A stretch of DNA of 64,000 nt from Apibacter sp. B3706 (GCF_011082725.1 NZ_CP049715.1:62001-126000), one strand, 5' to 3'; positions 32,354 to 42,272 are shown, numbered from the stretch's first letter. The notes: a model not told the origin generated them from the sequence alone. A program made the numbers and translations.

Positions 32354-33484
32354 ATGAAATGGGATGAAATAATAGGCCAGCAATATTTAAAAAAGCAATT
32401 GCAAAATTCAATCAAGGAAGATAGAATTAGCCATGCGCAACTGTATATAGGAAAACCGGGTTACGGAGTTTTACCGCTTGCACTTGCCTATGCTTCAGAA
32501 GTTATTTGCAAACAATCTGAAAAATGTTTATTACAGATTAATCAATTGCAACATCCCGATTTGCATTTATCTTTTCCTACCATTAATAATTCAACAGAAA
32601 AAAAAGAAGCCATAAGCTCTGACTACATTAAACAGTTTAGGGAGTTTATTATCGAAGATCCTTATAGGGATATAAATCAATGGTATGCATATATTAATGA
32701 AGATAAAAAACAAGGGATCATCTCTGTTAAAGAAATAGAAAATATAATTGATAACCTAAACTTAAAAAGTTTTGAAGGAGGCTATAAAGTTCAAATAGTT
32801 TGGATGGTAGAAACTATGAGAGTAGAAGCTGCCAATAAATTACTTAAAATATTGGAAGAACCGCCTGCTAAAACTTTGTTTATACTCATTGCTGAAGATG
32901 ATAAAAAAATTCTTCCAACCATATTGTCTCGTTGTCAAAAAATAACTGTTAATGCTTTGGAAAACAATGAAATATCCGATCATTTACAAAATAGGTTTTC
33001 CTTAGACAAAGAAACGGCCGATATTTTAGCAAAAAGGGCTGAAGGCGATTGGGATGTAGCTTGTAAGCTAATAAAAAACAATACCTTACAAGAAGAATTC
33101 GAGAAATATTTTATTCGATGGAACCGTGCAGCGGTCATGGCTCCTAAAAAACCACAATTTTTAAGAGAAATAGTAGATTGGTCTTTAGAAATATCTGCTT
33201 GGGGTAGAGAAAAACAAAAGAATTTCTTACAATTTTGTGCCGAAACTTTTAGACAAGCCTTACTTCAAAATTACGAATCATCAAGCTTAGTAAATAATCC
33301 ATTAACATATGAAAACTTTAAATGGGATAATTTTAGTCATTTTGTTCACGGGAAAAATATAGAAGATATTTTAGAAGAAATTAATAACGCATTTTTTCAT
33401 ATTGAAAGAAATGGAAGTGCTAAAATCATTTTTTTAGATATGGGTATTAAATTAACACGATTTTTGGCTAGAAAAAATGAGTAA
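32354..33484 (+). CDS. holB: DNA polymerase III subunit delta'
   Basis: The delta' subunit is the stator of the clamp-loader complex. The 376-residue protein starts MKWDEIIGQQYLKKQLQNSI and has the RISHAQLYIGKPGYG region, a sensor segment ANKLLKILEEPPAKTLFIL (about 155-173) and the SRC motif ILSRCQKI (about 190-197). The Walker A position reads GKPGYGVLPLA, without the GKT/GKS pair, and the four zinc-cysteine set is incomplete. A delta' that does not bind ATP is normal, so I do not regard this as decay. It is transcribed alone, with a promoter almost touching the start codon. Confidence 0.92.
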   Translation: MKWDEIIGQQYLKKQLQNSIKEDRISHAQLYIGKPGYGVLPLALAYASEVICKQSEKCLLQINQLQHPDLHLSFPTINNSTEKKEAISSDYIKQFREFIIEDPYRDINQWYAYINEDKKQGIISVKEIENIIDNLNLKSFEGGYKVQIVWMVETMRVEAANKLLKILEEPPAKTLFILIAEDDKKILPTILSRCQKITVNALENNEISDHLQNRFSLDKETADILAKRAEGDWDVACKLIKNNTLQEEFEKYFIRWNRAAVMAPKKPQFLREIVDWSLEISAWGREKQKNFLQFCAETFRQALLQNYESSSLVNNPLTYENFKWDNFSHFVHGKNIEDILEEINNAFFHIERNGSAKIIFLDMGIKLTRFLARKNE

Positions 33485-33647
33485 ATTTTGCCGTATAAGA
33501 TAAAAAAAGCTGTTTTTTCATCTGGTTTTTAGAAAGGTTATTTGCGTGTATTTCAATTTAATAAGCTGTTTAACAGCTAGATAAAAGCGATCGTTATTTA
33601 GAATAATTACAAATTAACAAAAACTAAAAGATATGTTAAAAAAAACA

Positions 33648-33678
33648 TTTGGCAATATAGAGCATATTTTTATTTTTG
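33648..33678 (+). promoter_or_regulatory. Bacteroidota-type promoter of the act operon
   Basis: TTTG (33648-33651) and TATTTTTG (33671-33678) are separated by exactly 19 bases. Transcription should start near 33685, about 59 bases before actA. Further upstream, at 33564-33578, a 15-base dyad AGCTGTTTAACAGCT could be an operator, but nothing confirms it. Confidence 0.75.
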
Positions 33679-33743
33679 CATAAGTCGCTTTTAATGGGAC
33701 AATTATATTATAAATAAGTTTCATTCAATTGAAATCAATTATT

Positions 33744-35066
33744 ATGAATAAAATTATAGCAGTCTGTATGCTGACTCTCTTTACAAGTGTTTCTGTTTTA
33801 GCGCAGAAAGTAAATGGAGATGTAAAGAATGGAGAGAAATTATTCAAAGACAATTGTACCGCTTGTCACGCGTTAGACCGAAAACTTACAGGACCTGCAC
33901 TAAAAGGAATTGTAACAAAATTAACTGAAGAAGGCGCTGATGTAGAATGGATCCAAAAATGGATCATGAATAATGAAGCCTTAAGAAAAAGTGGAGATAA
34001 GCGTGCGAATAAAATCTTCGAAGAGAACAATCAAATTGCTATGGATGTTTTCGAAGGCAGATTATCAGTACAAAATATCGATGATATTTTAGCCTATCTT
34101 GAAAATCCACCGGCTCCACCGGAAGAAGCTGCTCCCGCCGTAGTTGAAAAGAAAACATCAAATGATCTTAACTATATTTTACTTTCCTTTGCCTCAATAG
34201 GGGTAATATTGATTTTTACCTTACTGAAAATCAACAAACTAGTAAAACTAAAAACTTCTAGCGCTGAATTATCAGAACTTGAATCTACAAGAATTAGAAC
34301 TTTTTCACAATTTTATGTACAATACAAAGGGGTCTTGTATGGATTGGTAACTTTACTATTGGCTTTATCTTTTTACGGAGTATGGGCTTGGTTGATGGGA
34401 ATAGGAGTCGATAAAGGTTATGAACCGGATCAACCTATTTATTTTTCACATAAAATTCATGCAGGAGAAAATAAAATCAATTGTCAATTGTGTCATTCCG
34501 GAGCAAAATATGGAAAAGTTTCCGAAATTCCTTCTCTAAGTGTATGTATGAATTGTCATAGAAATATCAGCGAATATACCGGAAAATATATCGAACCGGG
34601 CAAATCTAAAGAATTCTATACTGCTGAAATTAAGAAAATTTATGACCATATTGGTTGGGATGAAGAAAACCAAAAATACACAGGTAAACAAAAACCGGTG
34701 AAATGGGAAAGAATTCATAATATGCCGGATTTCGTATATTTTAATCACTCACAACACGTAGTGGCAGGAGAAAAAACAATAATAGCCGATTTCAATAAAA
34801 AGAACCCGAACCATCAAATTGACGTGGTATGTAAAGCCTGTCATGGTTCCATAGATACCATGAATGTTGTAAGAATGGCGAATGATTTCACAATGGGATG
34901 GTGTGTAGATTGCCACCGTACCACAGAAGTCGATATGACCAATGGATATAATGCAGCTTACTTCAATAAACTTCATGAAAAATTGAAGAAAGAATATGGA
35001 GAAGATAAATCTAAAATAACGGTAGATGCCATAGGAGGTTTAGAATGCGGTAAATGTCATTATTAA
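33744..35066 (+). CDS. actA: Alternative complex III subunit ActA, multiheme cytochrome c
   Basis: ActA is the pentaheme cytochrome of the quinol:cytochrome c/acceptor oxidoreductase known as alternative complex III. Here the 440-residue protein has six CxxCH haem sites. One is in an N-terminal monohaem domain (CTACH, about 38-42, following a signal peptide ending in VLAQ). It is followed by two transmembrane segments (about 143-165 and 197-218). The other five are in the C-terminal half: CQLCH, CMNCH, CKACH, CVDCH and CGKCH at the very end. Thus a cytochrome c domain is joined to the standard pentaheme unit. The start at 33744 gives a good signal peptide; the upstream TTG is not needed. Confidence 0.92.
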   Translation: MNKIIAVCMLTLFTSVSVLAQKVNGDVKNGEKLFKDNCTACHALDRKLTGPALKGIVTKLTEEGADVEWIQKWIMNNEALRKSGDKRANKIFEENNQIAMDVFEGRLSVQNIDDILAYLENPPAPPEEAAPAVVEKKTSNDLNYILLSFASIGVILIFTLLKINKLVKLKTSSAELSELESTRIRTFSQFYVQYKGVLYGLVTLLLALSFYGVWAWLMGIGVDKGYEPDQPIYFSHKIHAGENKINCQLCHSGAKYGKVSEIPSLSVCMNCHRNISEYTGKYIEPGKSKEFYTAEIKKIYDHIGWDEENQKYTGKQKPVKWERIHNMPDFVYFNHSQHVVAGEKTIIADFNKKNPNHQIDVVCKACHGSIDTMNVVRMANDFTMGWCVDCHRTTEVDMTNGYNAAYFNKLHEKLKKEYGEDKSKITVDAIGGLECGKCHY

Positions 35067-35092
35067 TTAATTAAAATCATCAGAAGATCATT

Positions 35093-38000
35093 ATGGCTTC
35101 AAAAGATAAAATAAAATTTAGGAGTTTAGAAGAATTACAAGATCCTTCACTACCAGAGAAATTAGCAGCAAATGAATTTGTAGAAGAGCTTTCTATCGAT
35201 GAATTTTTAGGAGATGATCAAGCAATGTATTCTACAAAAACTTCTCGAAGAGATTTCTTAAAATTCTTAGGTTTTGGAACAGCAGCTGTAACTTTAGCAG
35301 CCTGTGAAGCTCCAATTATTAAATCGGTACCTTATGTGGTTAAACCCGAAGGTATCATTCCGGGAGTACCCAGTTATTACGCCTCAACTCTTTACAATGG
35401 ATTTGACATTGCCAGTGTTTTAGTTAAAACAAGGGAAGGAAGACCCATTAAAATTGAAAGTAATAAAAATGCAGCCTTTTTTGGTGAAAGCACCGCCAGA
35501 AGTCAAGCTTCTGTTCTTTCATTATATGACAATAACAGAGCTAAAGCACCTAAACTGAATGGATCTGAAACTGATTGGAAATCATTAGATGAATATGTAA
35601 ATAAAGAATTACAGGCAGCTAAGGTTTCGGGTAAAAAGATTGTAATTTTAACACCATCTTTTCCTTCTCCCTCCACTAAAAAAATCATTGAGGATTTTAC
35701 AACCCTATTCCCAAGCACAGAACATGTCGTTTACGATGCGATTTCGTATTCACCGGCTTTAGATGCTGCTGAAGAAGTTTATGGAGTAAGAGCTTTACCA
35801 TTATATGATCTAACTAAAGTCGAATTATTGGTTTCTTTTGGTGCTGATTTTTTGAATGATTGGAATGGAGGGCATTTTGAGGCAGATTATGCGAAAGCCA
35901 AAACCCCGGGGAAAACTATGCTTAAGCATATTCAAATTGAACCCAATTTAAGTTTATCAGGGGCTAGTTCCGATGAAAGAATGCCGTTAAAACCTTCGGA
36001 AGTTCAAAAATTATTGGGCGAAGTGTACAAAGCATTGGATGGAACTTCTTCCAATCCTACTGCTCAAAAAATAGCTAAAGAACTCACAAAAAAAGGTTCA
36101 AAAGCGGTTGTATTTGCGGAAGGCGATAAATCAGCCTATGTGATAGCCAATCTGATAAATCAAAAATTAAATTCATTAGCAGTTAGAAAAGATAAAGTAT
36201 TATTGACTAAAGAATCCAATGATGCTCGTTTTTCGGAACTACTATCTTGGTTGTCAACCGGACAAGTTGGAGTATTACTTAACTTTAATACCAATCCGAT
36301 TTATTCATACTCAGAGGGAGAAAAACTGAAAGATTTATTTAAAAAGGTGAATTGTTCTGTATCTCTTTCAGAATATGAAAATGAAACAGCTTCTATATGT
36401 AAAGCCATTGCACCGGTTCCCCATTGGTTAGAATCATGGGGAGATTTAAATCCGGCAACAGGGGTTTACTTATTATCACAACCAACCATCCAAAGAATTT
36501 TTGATACACGTCAATTCCAAGATTCATTATTGGTTTGGAGGAATGCGGGATTACAAACAAATGCGGTTAAAGAAAATATCACAATTGCTCCCGTTGGTTC
36601 GACTCCTTCGGTTGATTCTTTAGCTACTCAATCTAAAAAAGATACGGTTCAAGATGCAACCACTCCGTTTAATTCTACCTATACTACTACAGCAACACCT
36701 CAGCAAACCAATGCTTATTATAATTATTTAAAACAATATTGGCAAACGCAGTTAGGAACTAAATTAGGTTATAGTTTTAATCAGGCTTTATATAATGGAT
36801 ACAATGAAACATCCGAAATTACAGAATTAAATGTAATCGGAGGAAATGCTGAACAGGCATTGTCTAACTTAGCAGCTATTAAAGCGGGAACATTTGAATT
36901 AAACTTATATCTTAAAACAGCTATTGGAGACGGAGTTCAAGCAAATAATCCTTGGTTGCAAGAGTTGCCGGATCCTATCTCTCGTCTAGCATGGGATAAC
37001 TATATTACAATTTCATTAGAAGATGCTAAACAATTAGGAATTAAGAATGAGACCAATGGCAGAATGCAATTGGATGGTTCCTTAGTAGATTTAACGGTTA
37101 ATGGAAAAGTAATAAAAAGTGTTCCGGCATTAATTCAACCGGGACAGGCTAAAGGATCGATTGGATTAGCCTTAGGTTACGGTCAATCAAAATCCGGAAA
37201 AGTTGGTCAAACCGGAATAAATGCCTATCCTTTTTATCTTAACTCTAATTTAATTCAATATAATATAACTATTAAACCGACTCAAGGAATTCATGAATTT
37301 GCGTCAATGCAAATGCAAGGCACCTTAATGGGCAGGTATGAAATAGCAAGAGAAGTTTCCTTAGATACTTTCTTAAACGAGGATCCTAAAAAATGGAATG
37401 AGCCGTTAAAAATGGATTCATACGTAGGAGAAGTTCCTATGAATAAAGTAGATCTATGGAGAGATTATGACAGTACAGACGGTCCACATTTTAACCTTTC
37501 AGTTGATTTAAATGCATGTACCGGATGTGGTGCTTGTATTATAGCATGTCAAGCCGAAAATAATGTTCCCGTAGTTGGAAAAGAAGAAATAAGGATGTCA
37601 AGAGACATGTATTGGTTACGGATAGACAGATATTATTCTTCTAAAAAGCAAATAGAGCAAAAAGAAGAAATTTTGGAAAATTTGGATCAAGTTCCTATGT
37701 ATAAGGAATTAATTGAGCCTAATCCAACTAATCCGGATGTAATTTTCCAACCGGTGATGTGTCAACATTGTAATCATGCACCTTGTGAAACGGTTTGCCC
37801 GGTAGCGGCTACCTCTCATGGAAAACAAGGACAAAATCATATGGCTTATAATCGATGTGTAGGAACACGCTATTGTGCCAATAACTGTCCGTATAAAGTA
37901 CGTCGTTTCAATTGGTTCAACTACGCGCTTAACAATAAGTTTGACTATAATATGAATAATGATTTAGGAAGAATGGTATTAAATCCTGATGTCGTTGTTC

Positions 38001-38284
38001 GTTCCAGAGGAGTCATGGAAAAATGTTCCATGTGTATACAAATGACTCAGGCTACCATCTTAGAGGCTAAAAAACAAGGCAGAAAAGTGGAAGATGGAGA
38101 ATTCCAGGTAGCATGTTCACTGGCTTGTTCTAGCGGAGCAATTAAATTTGGAGATATTAATGATCCTTCATCAGAAATTGCAAGGCTATCAAAAGATAAA
38201 AGGAAATATGTATTGTTAGAAGAAGTAGGTACAAAACCTAATGTATTCTATCAGCACAAAATTAGGAATAGAAAAGAATCATAA
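35093..38284 (+). CDS. actB: Alternative complex III subunit ActB, molybdopterin-oxidoreductase-like iron-sulfur protein
   Basis: ActB is the large periplasmic subunit of alternative complex III. The 1063-residue protein has a twin-arginine signal (TSRRDFLKFLGFGTAAV, about 48-64) ending at LAAC, a likely lipidation cysteine. It then has a large domain related to molybdopterin oxidoreductases, known from structures not to bind the cofactor. A C-terminal ferredoxin domain with four clusters follows: CTGCGACIIACQ (about 806), CQHCNHAPCETVCP (about 894), CVGTRYCANNCP and CSMCIQ with CSLACSSGA. The separate A and B domains of some relatives are fused here, as usual in Bacteroidota. Confidence 0.95.
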   Translation: MASKDKIKFRSLEELQDPSLPEKLAANEFVEELSIDEFLGDDQAMYSTKTSRRDFLKFLGFGTAAVTLAACEAPIIKSVPYVVKPEGIIPGVPSYYASTLYNGFDIASVLVKTREGRPIKIESNKNAAFFGESTARSQASVLSLYDNNRAKAPKLNGSETDWKSLDEYVNKELQAAKVSGKKIVILTPSFPSPSTKKIIEDFTTLFPSTEHVVYDAISYSPALDAAEEVYGVRALPLYDLTKVELLVSFGADFLNDWNGGHFEADYAKAKTPGKTMLKHIQIEPNLSLSGASSDERMPLKPSEVQKLLGEVYKALDGTSSNPTAQKIAKELTKKGSKAVVFAEGDKSAYVIANLINQKLNSLAVRKDKVLLTKESNDARFSELLSWLSTGQVGVLLNFNTNPIYSYSEGEKLKDLFKKVNCSVSLSEYENETASICKAIAPVPHWLESWGDLNPATGVYLLSQPTIQRIFDTRQFQDSLLVWRNAGLQTNAVKENITIAPVGSTPSVDSLATQSKKDTVQDATTPFNSTYTTTATPQQTNAYYNYLKQYWQTQLGTKLGYSFNQALYNGYNETSEITELNVIGGNAEQALSNLAAIKAGTFELNLYLKTAIGDGVQANNPWLQELPDPISRLAWDNYITISLEDAKQLGIKNETNGRMQLDGSLVDLTVNGKVIKSVPALIQPGQAKGSIGLALGYGQSKSGKVGQTGINAYPFYLNSNLIQYNITIKPTQGIHEFASMQMQGTLMGRYEIAREVSLDTFLNEDPKKWNEPLKMDSYVGEVPMNKVDLWRDYDSTDGPHFNLSVDLNACTGCGACIIACQAENNVPVVGKEEIRMSRDMYWLRIDRYYSSKKQIEQKEEILENLDQVPMYKELIEPNPTNPDVIFQPVMCQHCNHAPCETVCPVAATSHGKQGQNHMAYNRCVGTRYCANNCPYKVRRFNWFNYALNNKFDYNMNNDLGRMVLNPDVVVRSRGVMEKCSMCIQMTQATILEAKKQGRKVEDGEFQVACSLACSSGAIKFGDINDPSSEIARLSKDKRKYVLLEEVGTKPNVFYQHKIRNRKES

Positions 38285-38303
38285 AAATTTTAAGAAAGTT
38301 ACT

Positions 38304-39704
38304 ATGTCAGGACATTACGAAGCACCTATTCGCGAGCCGTTAATTTTAGGGGATAAAACCTATCATGACATTACGGAAGATATTGCCCGTCCTATTGAAA
38401 CCAAAGCCGGGAAACTTTGGTGGTTTGCTTTTTATATTGCTTTAGTAGCCTTTATCTATGGTGTAGGGTGTATCGCTTATACGATAGGTACCGGAATAGG
38501 GGTATGGGGACTAAACAGAACGATAAATTGGGGATGGGATATTACAAATTTCGTTTGGTGGGTAGGGATAGGTCATGCAGGAACTTTGATTTCTGCTGTA
38601 TTATTGCTTTTCCGTCAAAAATGGAGACTTTCCATTAACCGTTCTGCGGAAGCCATGACTATTTTTGCGGTGGTTCAGGCTGCCATGTTCCCATGTATTC
38701 ATATGGGGCGTATATGGTTAGCTTATTTTGTATTTCCTATAACTAACCAGTTCGGAACTTTATGGCCCAATTTCAACTCCCCCTTATTATGGGACGTATT
38801 TGCCATCAGTACCTATTTTTCGGTTTCTGTGGTTTTTTGGTATATCGGACTAATTCCTGATTTTGCCATGGTTAGAGATCGAGCGGTTAAACCGGTAACT
38901 AAAAAGATTTATACTATATTAAGTTTTGGATGGGGAGGAAAAGCCAAGCATTGGCAAAGATTTGAGGAAGTTTCATTAGTTTTGGCAGGTCTTGCAACTC
39001 CTTTAGTTTTTTCTGTTCATACCATTGTTTCCTTTGACTTTGCAACTTCAGTTATTAAAGGATGGCATTCAACAGTATATCCGCCGTATTTTGTTGCGGG
39101 TGCTATATTTTCCGGTTTTGCTATGGTTCAAACCTTGCTTAGCGTGGTGAGAAAAGTATGTCATTTAGAGGATTATATCACTCAAAAGCATATCGAATAT
39201 ATGAATATTGTAATTGTTGTGACGGGAGGAATGGTAACAGTAGCTTATATTACAGAATTCTTTATCGGATGGTATTCAGGTAGCAGATATGAAGATTTTA
39301 CTTATTTCTCAGTTGGAGCTGCCACTGGACCATATTGGTGGGCATTTTGGTTATTAATCCTTTGTAATGTATTAATTCCTGCTTCTCTTTGGATAAAAAA
39401 ATTAAGAAGAAATTTTCTATGGACCTTCATTGTTTCCATTGTTATAAATATCGGTATGTGGTTTGAAAGATTTGACATTATTGTTATCAATCTGTCACGT
39501 GATTATTTACCGAGTGCATGGACAATGTTCCAACCTTCTTTTGTAGACGTAGGAATATTCATTGGAACAATAGGTTTCTTTTCAGTATTATATCTATTAT
39601 ATGCAAGGACTTTCCCTGTTATAGCGCAGGCAGAATTGAAGACAATTATAAAAACATCAAGTGAAGGGTATAAAAAACATCATTTAGAAAATGAGCACCA
39701 CTAA
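38304..39704 (+). CDS. actC: Alternative complex III subunit ActC, NrfD-like membrane protein
   Basis: ActC is a polytopic quinol-binding subunit of the NrfD/PsrC family, with about ten transmembrane helices. The 466-residue protein begins MSGHYEAPIREPLILG and contains the family segments WVGIGHAGTLISAVLLLFRQ, WRLSINRSAEAMTIFAV, GRIWLAYF, VFSVHTIVSFDFA and a C-terminal helix pair. I use the ATG at 38304 because the longer reading frame from 38241 overlaps the end of actB by 44 bases and adds an unrelated segment. Its 3' end overlaps actD by 14 bases. Confidence 0.94.
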   Translation: MSGHYEAPIREPLILGDKTYHDITEDIARPIETKAGKLWWFAFYIALVAFIYGVGCIAYTIGTGIGVWGLNRTINWGWDITNFVWWVGIGHAGTLISAVLLLFRQKWRLSINRSAEAMTIFAVVQAAMFPCIHMGRIWLAYFVFPITNQFGTLWPNFNSPLLWDVFAISTYFSVSVVFWYIGLIPDFAMVRDRAVKPVTKKIYTILSFGWGGKAKHWQRFEEVSLVLAGLATPLVFSVHTIVSFDFATSVIKGWHSTVYPPYFVAGAIFSGFAMVQTLLSVVRKVCHLEDYITQKHIEYMNIVIVVTGGMVTVAYITEFFIGWYSGSRYEDFTYFSVGAATGPYWWAFWLLILCNVLIPASLWIKKLRRNFLWTFIVSIVINIGMWFERFDIIVINLSRDYLPSAWTMFQPSFVDVGIFIGTIGFFSVLYLLYARTFPVIAQAELKTIIKTSSEGYKKHHLENEHH

Positions 39705-40233
39705 GACAATTATTTACGGTTTATACGGAGATGATGATCTCCTTATAGATGGGGTTAAGCAACTTCGTGATAGAGGAATTGAAATTAATGAAGTTTATAC
39801 ACCTTTTCCGGTACATGGATTAGATAAGGCAATGGGATTAAAAGAATCGAGAATGTCTGAATTTGCTTTTTTCTATGGAGCTATGGGGTTAGCTGTTGCT
39901 TCTGTGCTTACTTGGTATACGATGAATTATGATTGGCAGCAAAATATAGGAGGAAAACCGAGTTTTACTTGGACAGAAAATATGCCTGCTTTTATTCCAA
40001 TTATGTTTGAGCTGACTGTATTTTTTGCCGCTCACCTTATGTCCATAACATACCTTATTTTAAACAAGCATTATCCGGGACAAAAAGCTCAAAATCCTGA
40101 TCCAAGGACTACCGATGATAAATTTTTAGTTGAAATTTCTAATCAAAATTACGACCAAGTAAAGGAAATTTTGATTGCTACAGGTGTTGAGGAAATAACT
40201 GTAAAAAAAATTGAAGATGAAAAAAATAACTAA
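39691..40233 (+). CDS. actD: Alternative complex III subunit ActD (DUF3341)
   Basis: ActD is a small membrane-associated subunit with an N-terminal soluble domain (YGLYGDDDLLIDGVKQL, about 9-25) and two transmembrane helices (about 68-90 and 104-126). The 180-residue length and sequence (VYTPFPVHGLDKAMG; SESRMSEFAFFYGAMGL-like) fit DUF3341. It overlaps actC by 14 bases and actE by 17, so translation is probably coupled. Confidence 0.93.
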   Translation: MSTTKTIIYGLYGDDDLLIDGVKQLRDRGIEINEVYTPFPVHGLDKAMGLKESRMSEFAFFYGAMGLAVASVLTWYTMNYDWQQNIGGKPSFTWTENMPAFIPIMFELTVFFAAHLMSITYLILNKHYPGQKAQNPDPRTTDDKFLVEISNQNYDQVKEILIATGVEEITVKKIEDEKNN

Positions 40234-40858
40234 ATATATTCTTTTTGCTATAACAGGAAGTTTGTTTATAATTTCTTGTAGTAAGAAAAAACCCAGTTTG
40301 GTTTATTTTCCAGATATGTACTATCCGGTAGCCTATGATCCTTATCAAGAGGCAGTAATTGCTTATGGGGAACAAGGCACGACGGTTCCTTTATTTTCAA
40401 AACAAGGAGGAGCAACCGCATTAGCGCCTGTACCCGGAACCATAGCTCAAAATCCCGAAGGAATTCTACCTATGGATTTGCCAAATACCCCTGAAGGATA
40501 TGATGCTTCTAAAAAAATAACGGTTTCACCGCTAAACCCTTTAAACATAGATAAGGACTTAGACAGAGGAAAAGATTTATATATAAAAACATGTTCGGCT
40601 TGTCATGGTACAGCCGGAGACGGACAAGGTGATATTGTTCAATCCGGAGCATTTTCGGGAGTACCTAATTATAAGGATAGGGATATAACAGTCGGATCTG
40701 TACATTATGTTATGGAACATGGAAGAAATGCCATGGGATCTTATGCGGGGCAACTTTTACCCGGAGATATGTGGAGAGTTGCAGAATATGTAATAAACGA
40801 ATTTAAACCTTCTGCAACATCAAACTCTGCAGAACAGACACAAACAACAGAACAATAA
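40217..40858 (+). CDS. actE: Alternative complex III subunit ActE, monohaem cytochrome c lipoprotein
   Basis: ActE is a cytochrome c that takes electrons from ActA or ActB. The 213-residue protein starts MKKITKYILFAITGSLFIISC, a lipoprotein signal with a lipobox cysteine near residue 21, so the mature protein is probably anchored by a lipid. The haem motif is CSACH (about 122-126) in a typical LYIKTCSACHGTAGDGQG context, with a methionine ligand later in the domain. I use the ATG at 40217; the TTG at 40211 is not needed. It overlaps actD by 17 bases. Confidence 0.94.
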   Translation: MKKITKYILFAITGSLFIISCSKKKPSLVYFPDMYYPVAYDPYQEAVIAYGEQGTTVPLFSKQGGATALAPVPGTIAQNPEGILPMDLPNTPEGYDASKKITVSPLNPLNIDKDLDRGKDLYIKTCSACHGTAGDGQGDIVQSGAFSGVPNYKDRDITVGSVHYVMEHGRNAMGSYAGQLLPGDMWRVAEYVINEFKPSATSNSAEQTQTTEQ

Positions 40859-40865
40859 TACAGCT

Positions 40866-42206
40866 ATGAGATATACATTTTCATCAAGTCTTAAATTAAC
40901 GTCCATAGTATTAATCGTAGTAGGATTGATAGCCTTTGGTATAGGGTATTATCAGAATTCACGTATAGATGAACATGCTGTTAAGGAAATTTTACATCAT
41001 AATGAAGAATTAGCGGGAGCTCAACCCATGAATTCAGTTTATAAAGGAGATGTTTCGCACTCCAAAGAACATATTGAACATGCTGAACATCAGATTCATA
41101 ACAGACCGTGGTCGGCATTTTTTGTTTCTTTGATGTTATTTTTTGGTATTTCAGCTACCGCCTTGTTTTTTGCTGCTGTGCAACATGCAGGTAATGCCGG
41201 TTGGTCTATTGTTGTTATCAGAGTAATGGAAGGTATAGCTTCATTTTTACCTGTTGGCGGCTTATTAATGGTCATATTTATTCTTCTTTCATCATATGGT
41301 GGTGAACACGGAGGACTTAATCATTTATATCATTGGATGGATCCGTCTTTAACCGATCCTAATTCTTCGCATTTCGATTTACTTATAAAATCTAAGGAAC
41401 CGTTTTTAAATAGACCGTTTTTTGTTATTAGAACTCTGATTTATGTAGCCGGATGTATTTTCTTTTTATGGAAAATAAAATCTCTAACTAGAAAGTTGGA
41501 CGAAACTAAAGATGTTTCCGATTATAAAAAAGTTTATAACTGGAGCGTAGGTGCTATTGTTTTCTTTGCTTTGGCTTCCGCTTGCTGGGCATGGGATTGG
41601 TTAATGTCCATTGATCCTCATTGGTATTCTACTTTATATATGTGGTATGTATTAATCAGCTGTTTGGTTTCTTCTGTTGGAGTGATGTTGATTATTTCCA
41701 TATATCTGAAAAAGAAAGGTTTTTTACCGGCATTTAACGATAATCATATGCATGATCTTGCTAAATTTTTGTTTGGATTTAGTCTTTTATGGTCTTATCT
41801 GTGGTTTGCGCAATTTATGTTGTATTGGTATGCTAATATTCCTGAGGAAACGGTATATTTCTTTGGAAGATACAAGTTATATGGACCTACTTATTTTACC
41901 ATGTTGATTCCGAATTTAGTTTTACCGTTTTTGATATTAGTAAGCAGTAAAGTGAAGAGAAATTATGTCATTGTCCCTATTATGGCTTGTGTGGTACTAT
42001 TCGGTCATTATTTGGATATGTTTAATATTATTATGCCGGGAACAGTTGGTGCTTTCTGGGGTATAGGACTATTAGAAATTGGGGCTTTTATTTTTATGTT
42101 GGGATTATTTATATTTACTGTAATGTATTCTATAAGTAAGCTTAATTTAGAAGCTAAAGGTAATCCATACTATCATGAAAGTGAATTATTTGAATATCCT
42201 TTCTAA
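40866..42206 (+). CDS. actF: Alternative complex III subunit ActF
   Basis: ActF is a second NrfD-like membrane subunit with about ten transmembrane helices. The 446-residue protein shows a long N-terminal helix, a periplasmic loop rich in histidine (SKEHIEHAEHQIHNRPW), and conserved helices WSIVVIRVMEGIASFLPVGG, ALASACWAWDWLMSIDPHWYSTLY and FSLLWSYLWFAQFMLYWYANIPEE. These are signatures I know from the act quinol:cytochrome c oxidoreductase family. It is 7 bases after actE and ends the operon; a strong terminator follows. No cytochrome oxidase genes (coxBA) follow, although they often do in Bacteroidota. Confidence 0.94.
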   Translation: MRYTFSSSLKLTSIVLIVVGLIAFGIGYYQNSRIDEHAVKEILHHNEELAGAQPMNSVYKGDVSHSKEHIEHAEHQIHNRPWSAFFVSLMLFFGISATALFFAAVQHAGNAGWSIVVIRVMEGIASFLPVGGLLMVIFILLSSYGGEHGGLNHLYHWMDPSLTDPNSSHFDLLIKSKEPFLNRPFFVIRTLIYVAGCIFFLWKIKSLTRKLDETKDVSDYKKVYNWSVGAIVFFALASACWAWDWLMSIDPHWYSTLYMWYVLISCLVSSVGVMLIISIYLKKKGFLPAFNDNHMHDLAKFLFGFSLLWSYLWFAQFMLYWYANIPEETVYFFGRYKLYGPTYFTMLIPNLVLPFLILVSSKVKRNYVIVPIMACVVLFGHYLDMFNIIMPGTVGAFWGIGLLEIGAFIFMLGLFIFTVMYSISKLNLEAKGNPYYHESELFEYPF

Positions 42207-42225
42207 TCATTAAAAGTATTTATTA

Positions 42226-42260
42226 TAAAAAAAGCATCTCTATTATGAGATGCTTTTTAT
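42226..42260 (+). terminator. Rho-independent terminator of the act operon
   Basis: A 12-bp perfect stem AAAAAGCATCTC/GAGATGCTTTTT (42229-42240 with 42247-42258), loop TATTAT, with a T-run on the plus strand and an A-run on the other side. It can serve both actF and the convergent der. Confidence 0.85.
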
Positions 42261-42272
42261 TTATTATGGAAT

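Noticed and set aside
32354-33484. Inactivated clamp-loader gene because the Walker A lacks GKT/GKS
   Set aside because: The delta' subunit normally does not bind ATP; the rest of the protein is intact.
38241-38303. Longer N-terminus of actC starting at an ATG that overlaps actB
   Set aside because: The added 21 residues are lysine-rich and unlike ActC; the ATG at 38304 leads directly to the conserved sequence and removes the overlap.
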